This document shows positions 17,763 to 26,089 of a stretch of 62,597 nt of DNA, in pieces. Origin of the DNA: Deltaproteobacteria bacterium (lineage in GTDB: Bacteria > Desulfobacterota > Desulfuromonadia > Desulfuromonadales > Geopsychrobacteraceae); the NCBI GenBank assembly GCA_024276905.1, contig JAJRWF010000152.1, positions 1 through 62,597 of the forward strand, read 5' to 3'. The translations under genes and the position numbers were made by a program. Every line of letters starts with the position of its first letter. Position 1 is the stretch's first letter. Under the pieces are notes generated by a model. That model saw only the letters and a list, made by a program, of their open reading frames with translations, was not told the DNA's origin and did no database searches.

Positions 17763-18652
17763 CAACCGCCCTGTTTCAGCAGGTACTTGCCGACCCAGTT
17801 CTTGGAGAACTGGAAAGCGGTGCGTCCGCAGCGTTTGGTTTTGTCGTGCGACCATTTGATGGCGGTCAGTTCCAGATCCTTGCTCCAGGGAATCTCTTTG
17901 CCGAGTTGCTGGGCAAAACGCTCAATACACAGCTTGACGGCTTCTATGTAGCGATCCTGCGAAAAGACATGGAAGGGAACCCAGAGGCCGAAACGGTCGG
18001 ACAGCGAACTCTTCTCCTCCTGAATCTCGCTCTGCTGCAGTTCGCCCTTGACGTACTTTCCGCCCAGATGGTCGCCTTCGTATTCGGGCAGCAGATAACG
18101 CCGATTGCTGGTGACATAGATCAACACGTTTTCCGGTGCCGAGTAGACCGAGCCGTCCAGCGCACTCTTGAGCATCTTGTACGAGAGTTCGCCCATTTCA
18201 AAGGTCAGGTCGTCACAGAGCATAATGAAGCGGTAAGGTTGATCTTCGACCGCCGCGAAAATTTCCGAAATGTAGATCAGATCCTCTTTTTCGACCTGAA
18301 TGACGCGCAACCCCTGATCGGCATATTCGTGCAGCAAGGCCTTGACGATCGAGGATTTGCCGGTTCCGCGTGATCCCCAGAGCAGGGCATTGTTGGCCGG
18401 GAGCCCTTTAATGAACTGGCGGGTGTTGTTGATCATGATCTCTTTCTGATCCTCAACGCCGAGCAGTTGGTCCAGCCGGGTGTTATCGGTGACCTTGACC
18501 GGTTCCAGATAGCCGGAGAACGAGTGGCGGCGCCAGTTGGCAGCGTGACAGCGTGACCAGTCGACCGGTTCGGTCACCCTGGGCAGCAGCATTTCAACCG
18601 AGCCGAGCACGCGCTCAAGCTGGGCAACAACTTCGGGTTTCAGGTTCATCAT
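17762..18652 (-). CDS. DUF815-family AAA+ ATPase
   Basis: A 296-residue P-loop ATPase with Walker A GSRGTGKS at 93-100 and a Walker-B-like segment FIMLCDDLTF. The whole sequence matches the DUF815 family, usually annotated only as ATP-binding protein. Its role is unknown. The gene is coupled to the rhodanese gene. Start is ATG at 18652 or the adjacent ATG at 18649; only a weak AAAGA is seen upstream. Confidence 0.88.
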   Translation of the reverse strand: MMNLKPEVVAQLERVLGSVEMLLPRVTEPVDWSRCHAANWRRHSFSGYLEPVKVTDNTRLDQLLGVEDQKEIMINNTRQFIKGLPANNALLWGSRGTGKSSIVKALLHEYADQGLRVIQVEKEDLIYISEIFAAVEDQPYRFIMLCDDLTFEMGELSYKMLKSALDGSVYSAPENVLIYVTSNRRYLLPEYEGDHLGGKYVKGELQQSEIQEEKSSLSDRFGLWVPFHVFSQDRYIEAVKLCIERFAQQLGKEIPWSKDLELTAIKWSHDKTKRCGRTAFQFSKNWVGKYLLKQGG

Positions 18653-18831
18653 CGGTCTTTACTCTCTGTTGAAATGATGGATAAAAGGAGCGTGAAGTAG
18701 TGTAAAAGGTCGTCTTGTATACGTCAGCTGCGGGGTGGGTGTCAATAAAAGGCGGGCGTTTGGAGCTGGGCGCAGGGCAAGAGGAAAGAAACGAGAAGCT
18801 GAGCTGACGGGGATTATTGGAGGCTGTCTCT

Positions 18832-18866
18832 CCCGGAGTCCACCCCTTGGTGGCCGTTGCTCCGGG
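18832..18866 (+). other. Stable stem-loop in the leader of the DUF2238 gene
   Basis: CCCGGAG (18832-18838) and CTCCGGG (18860-18866) pair, with an inner hairpin CCACC/GGTGG. A second short hairpin GGATG/CATCC follows. The structure sits 70-100 bases before the ATG at 18937 in a 284-base gap between divergent genes. No known riboswitch consensus could be matched by eye. Confidence 0.3.
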
Positions 18867-18936
18867 GGATGACATTTGACATCCTGTCGGCCAGGCGCTA
18901 TCAAATGATATTCCATTTTTTATCTGGAGGGTTCTG

Positions 18937-19527
18937 ATGTTGAAATCTAATTTCCCACAACTGCTGGCGGCGGTCTTTGTCGTTTTTTTCATCGCTCTGG
19001 GGATAGCACCGGTTTCACGCACGGTGTGGATCGCTGAAGTGATCCCGGTGGTGCTGGTCTTTGTGGCTCTGGTCCTGACCTTCAGGTATTTTCGCTTCAG
19101 TAACCTTGCCTACGGCTTGCTGGCTTTCTGGATGTTCTGGCATAGCATTGGAGGCCATTATACCTTCGCCAATGTTCCGTTCGGGTTTGTCACCGAGCTG
19201 TTCGGATTCGAACGCAACCACTTCGATCGTATCGGACATTTCTCGATCGGTTTCTATGCCTACCCGTTGATTGAACTGGTGACCCGCAAGCGCTGGTGCG
19301 GTCCGGTGCTGGCCAGCTTTCTCGGTGTCTTCTTCATCATGAGCATCGCCGCCGGTTACGAAATTGTGGAATGGTGGTATGCGGTCGCCGAAGGGGGAGA
19401 GGCCGGGATCGAATTTCTCGGTTCGCAAGGCGATATCTGGGATGCGCAGAAAGATATGTTGGCCGATACTCTGGGTGCCCTGAGTGTAACGGCGCTCTTC
19501 TGGCTGGTGCGTCCGGACAGAAAGTAA
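18937..19527 (+). CDS. DUF2238 (YjdF-type) inner membrane protein
   Basis: A 196-residue protein with about five to six transmembrane helices and the conserved segments GGHYTF, FGFERNHFDRIGHFSIGF and GSQGDIWDAQKDMLADTLGA that mark this family. It is an inner membrane protein of unknown activity. GGAGG lies nine bases before the ATG. A strong hairpin follows the stop codon. Confidence 0.85.
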   Translation: MLKSNFPQLLAAVFVVFFIALGIAPVSRTVWIAEVIPVVLVFVALVLTFRYFRFSNLAYGLLAFWMFWHSIGGHYTFANVPFGFVTELFGFERNHFDRIGHFSIGFYAYPLIELVTRKRWCGPVLASFLGVFFIMSIAAGYEIVEWWYAVAEGGEAGIEFLGSQGDIWDAQKDMLADTLGALSVTALFWLVRPDRK

Positions 19528-19532
19528 AGGGG

Positions 19533-19564
19533 GGCGCTGAAAACCGGCGAGGATTTTCAGCGCC
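19533..19564. terminator. Hairpin between convergent genes
   Basis: GGCGCTGAAAA (19533-19543) and TTTTCAGCGCC (19554-19564) form a perfect 11-base stem between the stop codons of the DUF2238 gene and the convergent zinc-ribbon gene. The AT-rich inner part and position suggest a two-way terminator. Confidence 0.55.
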
Positions 19565-19576
19565 TGCTCCAGTCAA

Positions 19577-19867
19577 TCAAGGCAATGTGTAGCCTTTTCC
19601 GGCAAACTGGATATTGGCTGCATCGCCGCTGCGTGGTGGTGCTACGGCATGGATGCCGCCACATTCGGGACAGGCACTGACAAAGGTCTGCAAAGTAAAG
19701 GCCGCACCGCAGCCCTGACATCTGGTGTCCAGGCTCCCGCTGGGGATCGGTGAATTCCGCAGCCCGCCGCCGTGGGCCTGGGCGACAAAATCAACCAGCT
19801 CACGCCCTTCCGAAAAGGGGCCACCGCCGCCGGCGTGATGCCCGCCGCCGCATGCACAATCACTCAT
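19577..19867 (-). CDS. Small zinc-ribbon protein
   Basis: A 96-residue protein with a glycine/histidine-rich start (DCACGGGHHAGGGG) and a zinc ribbon made of CQGC and CPEC, 18 residues apart. AAGGAG precedes the ATG at 19867; a TTG six bases upstream is in frame. Function unknown. The His/Cys-rich N-terminus could bind metal. Confidence 0.65.
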   Translation of the reverse strand: MSDCACGGGHHAGGGGPFSEGRELVDFVAQAHGGGLRNSPIPSGSLDTRCQGCGAAFTLQTFVSACPECGGIHAVAPPRSGDAANIQFAGKGYTLP

Positions 19868-20010
19868 GGTCAAACTCCTTGGGATTTATGATTTTTCTGG
19901 GGATTGCCTGGTTTTTCAGTCCTGGTAAGCTGCCATACTACGGGAACAGGCCGGATTGTAACATGACGTAGGTCAAAAGTCGGTGCAGAAGAGAGGCAAG
20001 GGTACTGCAG

Positions 20011-20592
20011 ATGACACGCAATGAGCGGATCAAAGATGAGATTTCCCGGACGGCGGCGCGGTTGTTGTTCGAGGAGGAGGTTCGGACCTATCGCGATGCC
20101 AGGCGGCAGGCGGCCCGGCGTTTCGGGTCTTCGGTTTCAAAAGGCGCTCACCTGCCCGACTATGCTGAGATACATGCCGAACTGCTGACGCTGATGCATT
20201 TTTACGGCGGCGAACTTCTGGTGCGACGGGTGCGGAAATGGCGTTTGCTGGCGTTGAAATATCTGCAACTGCTTGAACCCTTCCAGCCGCTACTGGTTGG
20301 TTCGGTGTTGCGCGCCGAGGTCCGGGAGATCAGTGACATCAACCTGCAACTGTTCTGTGACAAGCCGGAAGATGTCGGCTATTTTCTGGCCGCTGAAGGG
20401 ATTGATTTTTTTGAGGAGGGGGATGCCGATGATGTGCGGCTTTATCTGGAGGATGATGAAATTGAGATTGAATGTACTGTTTATCCGCTGAGTCAGCGGC
20501 GGCAGATCTCCCATTGCCGGATTACCGGTAAGCAGCTGGAGCGGGTTGGATACAAAGGGTTAAAGGGGCTGATTGATGCGAGCGAGGAATAA
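20011..20592 (+). CDS. Conserved hypothetical protein, helical N-terminus
   Basis: A 193-residue protein with a basic, helical N-terminal region (TAARLLFEEEVRTYRDARRQAARRFG) and an acidic C-terminal half (EEGDADDVRLYLEDDE). Similar N-termini occur in a conserved family of unknown function in proteobacteria, in which the arginines may hold a nucleic acid or phosphate. No catalytic motif is visible. It has its own short upstream gap and no tight operon partner. Confidence 0.6.
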   Translation: MTRNERIKDEISRTAARLLFEEEVRTYRDARRQAARRFGSSVSKGAHLPDYAEIHAELLTLMHFYGGELLVRRVRKWRLLALKYLQLLEPFQPLLVGSVLRAEVREISDINLQLFCDKPEDVGYFLAAEGIDFFEEGDADDVRLYLEDDEIEIECTVYPLSQRRQISHCRITGKQLERVGYKGLKGLIDASEE

Positions 20593-20909
20593 GGGTGGCG
20601 GGTTTTGCTCTGTCAGGTGCGAGGAGAGACAAGACCCTGAATGATCGCGCTGGATTTTATCCTTGTTTTCATAACGGTATCTTTTTTGCACAGAACCCTG
20701 TACTATCTAATCTCACATACACCCGCCCCAGCCTCTACGAACCCGCCATCCTTCAATCCGTAAAAGAATAAGGTTACGGAGAAGAAGACCCTTCTTGGGG
20801 GCGTGATGGATTGTCCAGGTACGCCAACTGGTCACGTTTGCCTGCAGAACCCGACAACTTTGCGGATATTGCCGGGCGTATTCGGGCAGAAAAATACGGG
20901 AGAAAGTCT
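20593..20909 (+). promoter_or_regulatory. 317-base gap with a candidate promoter
   Basis: TTGCAC (20686-20691) and TAATCT (20708-20713) with a 16-base spacer form a possible promoter. A short hairpin AAGAAG/CTTCTT lies near 20780. A frame opens from a TTG at 20811 into the next gene but has no ribosome site. Nothing else is seen. Confidence 0.3.
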
Positions 20910-21314
20910 ATGCAAGACGCACCGCTGACGGTTGGCAATCCGATTGAAGCCCGCTGTACCAAGTGTCGTAAAAACACCGATCACATCATTATCACTCTGG
21001 AGGAAGAGGCGCCGCTCAAGGTTGAGTGCGGTGTTTGCAAACGGCAGCACAAGTACCGTCCTCCTACCCGGGCCAAAAAGACTGCCGTGCGACAGGCGAC
21101 CCTGCTTAAAGACGCTGAGCGCAAGGAGTGGAGTCAGTTGCGACCGGGGATGAACACTGCAAAGGCGACCGATTATTCCATGGCGGCAGCCTACAAGGTC
21201 AATGCCCTGATAAACCATCCCGTCTTCGGCCTCGGTCTTGTGCAGCGTGTGATCGGTTCACAAAAGATAGAGGTTCTCTTTGAGGATGGACGCAAGGTGA
21301 TGCGTTGTAAGTAA
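20910..21314 (+). CDS. Zinc-finger protein with two CxxC pairs, function unknown
   Basis: A 134-residue protein. Residues about 15-45 carry CTKC and CGVC, a zinc ribbon, followed by a basic linker (RPPTRAKKTAVRQ) and a C-terminal piece (INHPVFGLGLVQRVIGSQKIEVLFEDGRKVMRC) that resembles the small beta-barrel seen in several nucleic-acid-binding proteins (HPxFGxGxV...F.dG.k). GGGAGAAAG precedes the ATG at 20910. A regulatory or RNA/DNA-binding role is a guess from the fold. Confidence 0.7.
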   Translation: MQDAPLTVGNPIEARCTKCRKNTDHIIITLEEEAPLKVECGVCKRQHKYRPPTRAKKTAVRQATLLKDAERKEWSQLRPGMNTAKATDYSMAAAYKVNALINHPVFGLGLVQRVIGSQKIEVLFEDGRKVMRCK

Positions 21315-21402
21315 CCCCCGACGGATCCATTTCACGCGGATTTATTCGCCAGGAAGTGCCGGTTTCGACAGTGTTCTCCGGTGGAAAGAAAGAGATAGAG
21401 TG

Positions 21403-21615
21403 ATGGCAATTTGTGATCTGTGTGAGGAACAAGCGAAAAAATCGAGCAGTGGCAAGCCGCACGCACATCTGATGAAAGTTGATGAGGTGCGTATTTTCCC
21501 CGGGAAAAAACCCCGAGGATTTGAAGAACAGGATTTTCAGTGTCAGACCTGTCAGTCGAAATTCACCCAGAGTACAAATAAAAATGATCTGGCCTGGACG
21601 TTGTGGCGAGGCTGA
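21403..21615 (+). CDS. Small CxxC protein, function unknown
   Basis: A 70-residue protein with CDLC near the start and CQTC in the middle, together a likely zinc site. The end (DLAWTLWRG) is typical of small treble-clef-like proteins. GAGATAGA lies before GTG-ATG; the ATG is preferred. It follows the previous zinc-finger gene by 88 bases in the same direction. Confidence 0.6.
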   Translation: MAICDLCEEQAKKSSSGKPHAHLMKVDEVRIFPGKKPRGFEEQDFQCQTCQSKFTQSTNKNDLAWTLWRG

Positions 21616-21803
21616 GAGTCCTTTGCCTCAGGGAAATGTAGATTGAAGTTGGACTAAAGCCGCTTATTCAGCCGATGCTGGGGAGCGGCTTTGGTGATTT
21701 GGTGAAGAGGACGAAAGCGCAAAACCGGGCCTCGGCAATCAGTGGGTCAGATAGCAAAGAATCCTCCTGCTGTTCCGGCATCAGGTTAACGGGAGAATCA
21801 GGT

Positions 21804-22745
21804 ATGACAACCATGAAGCCCTGGACGTTCCTGAGGGTCGTTTCGGTGCTACTTGTCACTCTTCTTTGTTTTTGCACTGTTTCCGTTTCGGGCAGCAAAA
21901 TTTACAAATGGCGTGATGCACAGGGAAAGCTGCATTTCTCGGATTCGGCGGTTAATGTTCCGGCCGAGATCCTGAACGACGCGTCCAAAGAGTACAGGCC
22001 CGATCCTTCAAAAGTGACTCTCGTCCCTTCGGTCTCCACGGATTTCGACAAGAAAGAAAACTGGGTCATCAGCCGTAAATTCAGGGGTGATGATATTTCC
22101 ATCCCTTATGTGTCCAGAGAGGGTTCAGCCAGCCGGGTGATCATCAACGTGAAATTCAATGATTCGGTTACCGCGCCAATCCTCGTTGACACGGGATCTC
22201 CGGGCCTGGTGATTACAAGTAAACTGGCGAATCGGCTTGGCCTTCTCGATGAGGCGGGCAGTAATTTGATGGTACTGATTTCAGGGCTTGGCGGCAGGCA
22301 GAATGCGGTAAGGACAATCGTTAACAAAATTTCACTCGGGGGAATTGCCGAAGAGTTCATTCCGGCCCATATTGTTTCAAATATGTCAGAGGCTTACGAT
22401 GGGCTGATCGGCATGGATGTTTTGTCGGGCTACAGACTGACCATTGACCCTGCCAACAAGCGTCTTATCGCCAATGCTGTCGCGTCAACAAGGGATTTGC
22501 CTGCCGGGCGTGACAAAGTCTGGTGGCAAGCCAGGTACCGGGAATTTCGTTACTACCGTGATTTCTGGACTCAGCAGGTGAATCTGGTTGGAGAAAGTGA
22601 CTCGCCTTACGCCAGAATGGCACCGGGGAAGCGGGAACGGATGAGGAAGTTTATTGTTCAGCAGCAGGATGAAGCACAGAATCTTTTCGGCCGCCTGGAA
22701 AGTTTCGCGCGTTGGAACAATGTGCCGCGCCACTGGCGGCGTTAA
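21804..22745 (+). CDS. Exported retropepsin-like aspartic protease with DUF4124 domain
   Basis: A 313-residue exported protein: signal peptide (about 1-30), a DUF4124 motif (KIYKWRDAQGKLHFSD, 32-47) and a retroviral-type aspartyl protease domain with DTGSPGLVI at 129-137 and a second half around GLIGMDVLSGYRL. Such single-domain bacterial retropepsins act as dimers. The C-terminal 80 residues are basic and helical. GGGAGA lies upstream of the ATG at 21804; the frame extends further upstream without a ribosome site. Confidence 0.8.
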   Translation: MTTMKPWTFLRVVSVLLVTLLCFCTVSVSGSKIYKWRDAQGKLHFSDSAVNVPAEILNDASKEYRPDPSKVTLVPSVSTDFDKKENWVISRKFRGDDISIPYVSREGSASRVIINVKFNDSVTAPILVDTGSPGLVITSKLANRLGLLDEAGSNLMVLISGLGGRQNAVRTIVNKISLGGIAEEFIPAHIVSNMSEAYDGLIGMDVLSGYRLTIDPANKRLIANAVASTRDLPAGRDKVWWQARYREFRYYRDFWTQQVNLVGESDSPYARMAPGKRERMRKFIVQQQDEAQNLFGRLESFARWNNVPRHWRR

Positions 22746-22768
22746 GGCCTGGCCCCGGCCGCAAAAAA

Positions 22769-22815
22769 AAACCGGAAGAAACGCTTTCGACGGGGAAAGG
22801 TTTCGGTCCCGGTTT
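22769..22815 (-). terminator. Intrinsic terminator for the minus-strand gene at 22837
   Basis: AAACCGG/CCGGTTT and GAAAC/GTTTC form a two-part stem, and on the minus strand it runs into a tract of nine T. It also lies 24 bases after the plus-strand protease stop and may end both transcripts. Confidence 0.7.
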
Positions 22816-22836
22816 CAGCCCCGAGTTTTATGTCGT

Positions 22837-23250
22837 TCAGTTATAGATACTTTTCACGATTTCGCTGACTTCCTGTGCAAGCTGCTGGCTGGGGGTGACC
22901 ACGACAGCCTTGCCGTCGACACTGGTCTTGTAGCGCGGAGCGTCCTGGCAGTGCAGGTAGGCTTCGCGCAGTTTTTCGTTGATTTTCAAGAGTTGAATCT
23001 GGTCGATTCCATGCTCCTTTGCCGCAGCGACCAGGCTGTGTACTCCGTCATCGACCATCGCCATGCCGAAGTTTCTGGGTGGTTTGCCGATGAAGACAAA
23101 AGCACGATCTTCGGCAGGGATGACTTCAAGAGGATCAGAAATCTGGCCGATCAGTTCTTTGAGTGAGCCCTCAATGGCGTGAATCTGTTCTGCGGCCGGG
23201 CTGTCTGCTGCAAGTTCCGGGTAGTTCACTTTCTTGTTGAAAAATCCCAT
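22837..23250 (-). CDS. Hypothetical cytoplasmic protein
   Basis: A 137-residue soluble protein with a strong ribosome site (AAAGGAGG before the ATG at 23250). It has no signal peptide, membrane segment or recognisable catalytic motif; the C-terminal half (GKAVVVTPSQQLAQEVSEIVKSIY) is amphipathic. A terminator with nine T follows, so it is a single-gene unit. Confidence 0.6.
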   Translation of the reverse strand: MGFFNKKVNYPELAADSPAAEQIHAIEGSLKELIGQISDPLEVIPAEDRAFVFIGKPPRNFGMAMVDDGVHSLVAAAKEHGIDQIQLLKINEKLREAYLHCQDAPRYKTSVDGKAVVVTPSQQLAQEVSEIVKSIYN

Positions 23251-23415
23251 GTGTATCCTCCTTTCGGCATGGGCGGGGCGATTTCATTCCGACAAGAGAA
23301 TCAGTGTGTATTAAAAGCCATAACAGGTCATACGGAAAATGCAACAAATCTTCGATAAAACAAGGGATTAGTAGATGCTAAGCGCATCGGCGAAGGGGAC
23401 TGTCAGCTTATGGTT

Positions 23416-24405
23416 TCAGGTGTCTGAGGGAAACCAGGTTTCTCGCAAAAACCTGACGGCTCCGGGGTGAAGGGGAATCTTGATTCCCCTGAGGCCTTTT
23501 TTGACATCCAGATCCCTGGCGACCGGCAGGGCAAAACGCATTCGGGTCAAACCCTGATCACTGAAAAGAAGTTTCAATGCCCGGTAGGCAAGCTCCTCAT
23601 CCATTTCCCGGTTTGCAACCCAAAGAATTGAGTTCTGAAAGGTGAAGATGTCGAGCTCTTGCCCTTTGTAGGTCCCTGCGGGGATGCGTGCCAGGGAGTA
23701 ACTCGGGTAGGTTGAAAAAAATCCACTGAGGACCACCTCCTCGGTTAAATCAAGCAGACGGATGGGGAATGTCCGGTTGGTTTCCTGAAGGGCCTCGTTG
23801 GGGAAGCCGGCGAGTAGCCATACCGCCTCTACGCCCCATTGACTCAGCTCGGCCAGGCCCATGGTAACGTTTTCGTAAATGGGCGTAACATCTTTCCAGA
23901 TGCCCAGGCTGCGAAAAAAGAGTTCGGCGGAAAGTGCCGAGCCGGAGCCGTGATTTCCGATTGCGACCCGGGCTTTTCTCAGGTCGAAGGGGGTGCGGAT
24001 CGGGCTGCTTTTGGGAACCACCAGCTGTGCAGCGGAACCGAACAGTCGCACCAGAGCCATAACGTTCTCTGTTGCGGGTTGATCTTCGGGAAGCTGTCCC
24101 AGATGCCCGAAGTGGGCATCCTCAGCACTGACCAGAGCCATGGACATCTCCCCCCGGTTTACCTGGGTAAGATTATGTACCGACCCCGACGAGGACTCAA
24201 CGTCGATCCGAACCTCCGTGATCTCCCGGTTGAGCAGTGTGCTCAGTTCAACGGCAAAATTTTGAAAAGTGCTTCCTGGCGGTCCCCCGCCGAGGACCAA
24301 CGCAGGTTTCTGTTTTTCGCAACCACTCAGGAAACTCAGCAGGAGCAGGCTGAGTAAAACCCCGCGGCGCATTGTGATCACGTTTATGGGAGTCCATTTC
24401 ATCAT
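23416..24405 (-). CDS. TAXI-family TRAP transporter solute receptor, lipoprotein
   Basis: A protein of about 329 residues with a lipobox (LLSFLSGC) and a periplasmic binding domain opening with LVLGGGPPGSTFQNFAVELSTLLN, the hallmark of TAXI receptors. It should capture a carboxylate or similar solute. No TRAP membrane subunits lie beside it, so its partner is elsewhere or it works as a sensor. Start is uncertain: ATG at 24405 has GGAG ten bases upstream; ATG at 24372 would give a shorter lipoprotein signal. Confidence 0.85.
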   Translation of the reverse strand: MMKWTPINVITMRRGVLLSLLLLSFLSGCEKQKPALVLGGGPPGSTFQNFAVELSTLLNREITEVRIDVESSSGSVHNLTQVNRGEMSMALVSAEDAHFGHLGQLPEDQPATENVMALVRLFGSAAQLVVPKSSPIRTPFDLRKARVAIGNHGSGSALSAELFFRSLGIWKDVTPIYENVTMGLAELSQWGVEAVWLLAGFPNEALQETNRTFPIRLLDLTEEVVLSGFFSTYPSYSLARIPAGTYKGQELDIFTFQNSILWVANREMDEELAYRALKLLFSDQGLTRMRFALPVARDLDVKKGLRGIKIPLHPGAVRFLRETWFPSDT

Positions 24406-24554
24406 CCGGGTCGTCTCCAGTGCCGAACCCCGTTTACCCAATCCTGTGCCGGTGCACCTGACCAGGCAGGGCATACAATGCAAGTATAGCCCAGAGCGCC
24501 TTCTTTGTTATTTCAATGACCTGTCAGCCGTTGACGCGGCCCTTTCCGGGACGG

Positions 24555-25772
24555 TTATTTCGAGGACGAAGGATGCGTGTGCGGACGTTCTGCGCCGCCG
24601 GGGTCTGGACCTTTCTGAAGAATGAAGTACCCCAGCAGACCGGCAATTAAGGAGCCGCTCAGGATGCCTATCCGGTGAGTCATCATGTAGGCTTCAGCAT
24701 CACCACCGACATGCTCAAAGGCCAGGCCGCCGATAAAAAGGCTCATGGTGAAACCGATGCCGCACAGGGCCGCCACCCCCAGCAGGTGACGGGAGGTGGC
24801 ACCGGTCGGCATCTGCGCAAATCCGAATTTGACCGCCAGCATCGAACAACCGTAAACGCCGACCAGTTTGCCGACCACCAGACCAAGCATGATGCCCAGA
24901 GGAACTGCGGCAAACAGATCGCCGAATCCCATCCCGGCCAGGGGAATACCGGCGTTGGCAAAGGCAAAGACCGGCAGGATCAGGAAGCTGACCCAGGGAT
25001 GCAGGGCATGTTCAAGTTGTTCCAGCGGCGAATGATTTTTCTCCCTGCTTGTCAGTGGAATGGCAAACGCCAGAGCAACACCGGCCAGGGTGGCATGGAC
25101 TCCCGATTTGAGTACGAAGATCCAGAGAAAAATTCCAACAACAATATAGACTGCAATGCGCTCGACCCTGAAACGATTCAATAGCACCAGAATGCCCAGG
25201 CAGATGGCCGCAAGGGTCAGCATGCTGATCGACAGATCTCCCGAATAGAAGATCGCGATAATGATGATCGCGCCAAGGTCATCGATGATCGCCAGAGCAA
25301 GGAGGAAAATCTTCAGTGACGCCGGCACCCGGTCACCGAGCAGGGCGAGGACGCCAAGTGCAAAAGCGATGTCGGTTGCTGCTGGAATCGCCCAGCCGTT
25401 CAGGGCGGCGGCGTCACCGACATTGATCAGGACGTAGCAGAGGGCCGGAACAACCATGCCGCCCACGGCGGCGATGGCGGGCAGCATAATCTGGGTCCGA
25501 CTGGAGAGTTGACCGACGAGAACTTCGCGCTTGACCTCGAGACCGATCAACAAGAAAAAAATCGCCATCAGTCCATCATTGATCCAGAGCAACAATGGCT
25601 TGATGATTTGAGTATGCTGTCCAAGTCGTATCTCAAGAGGTGTTTCAAGGATAAAACCATGGAGTCCTTGCAGGGGAGAATTGGCAAAAACCATCGCCAG
25701 TAGGGTGGCGACCATCAACAGGATGCCGACCGACGAATCCTTGTGCAGAAATTTCTTGAGTGCAGATTTCAC
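24555..25772 (-). CDS. nhaA: Na+/H+ antiporter NhaA
   Basis: A 405-residue, 12-helix antiporter. The conserved stretch [17 protein letters not shown] and the ion-binding aspartate pair in [17 protein letters not shown] are intact. It exports Na+ or Li+ against protons. The frame extends to a TTG at 25829, but GTG at 25772 has GGGAGG ten bases upstream and begins at the usual N-terminus ([15 protein letters not shown]). A long structured leader precedes it. Confidence 0.95.
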   Translation of the reverse strand: MKSALKKFLHKDSSVGILLMVATLLAMVFANSPLQGLHGFILETPLEIRLGQHTQIIKPLLLWINDGLMAIFFLLIGLEVKREVLVGQLSSRTQIMLPAIAAVGGMVVPALCYVLINVGDAAALNGWAIPAATDIAFALGVLALLGDRVPASLKIFLLALAIIDDLGAIIIIAIFYSGDLSISMLTLAAICLGILVLLNRFRVERIAVYIVVGIFLWIFVLKSGVHATLAGVALAFAIPLTSREKNHSPLEQLEHALHPWVSFLILPVFAFANAGIPLAGMGFGDLFAAVPLGIMLGLVVGKLVGVYGCSMLAVKFGFAQMPTGATSRHLLGVAALCGIGFTMSLFIGGLAFEHVGGDAEAYMMTHRIGILSGSLIAGLLGYFILQKGPDPGGAERPHTHPSSSK

Positions 25773-26089
25773 GATGGTCTTTCCTCCCGCGGGCAGCGCC
25801 CGAAAGTGCGGGTGTTTTGTGACCGCCAATTGGTGCGACCTGTTGTCGTCCCGAGTTAAGTGCCTAGCTGTCCCAGGTTATTTCGTTCTCCGAAGCAGGG
25901 GCTGGCTGGAGTCCACGGCGCACAACCGAACAAAAGGGGAACCCTGACAGAAAGCGTACGAAGAGACAGGGAAATCCTGAATTGTAATCATCCCGCCGTC
26001 GTGGCAATGCGGATGGTTTCAGGCCCTTCCTGAAATGATAACAGGCTTGTTGTTGTGGTTCAATAACGCCGGAGACCAACGAGGTTGGT
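25773..26089 (-). other. 317-base nhaA leader region, possible RNA switch
   Basis: No gene is seen between nhaA and the M48 protease gene. On the minus strand several stems can be drawn: GCGACC/GGTCGC-like pairing near 25830-25850, and CCCGC/GCGGG near 25782-25810 that would cover the GGGAGG ribosome site of nhaA. Known lithium riboswitches (nhaA-I and nhaA-II motifs) occur upstream of nhaA genes, but I could not match their consensus by eye. Confidence 0.3.

Noticed and set aside
18760-18830. Possible cyclic-di-GMP (GEMM) riboswitch: GCGCAGGGCAAG followed by GAAA
   Set aside because: The later required segment (GACGCAAAGCC-like) is absent and the pairing does not form; similarity is limited to the first dozen bases.
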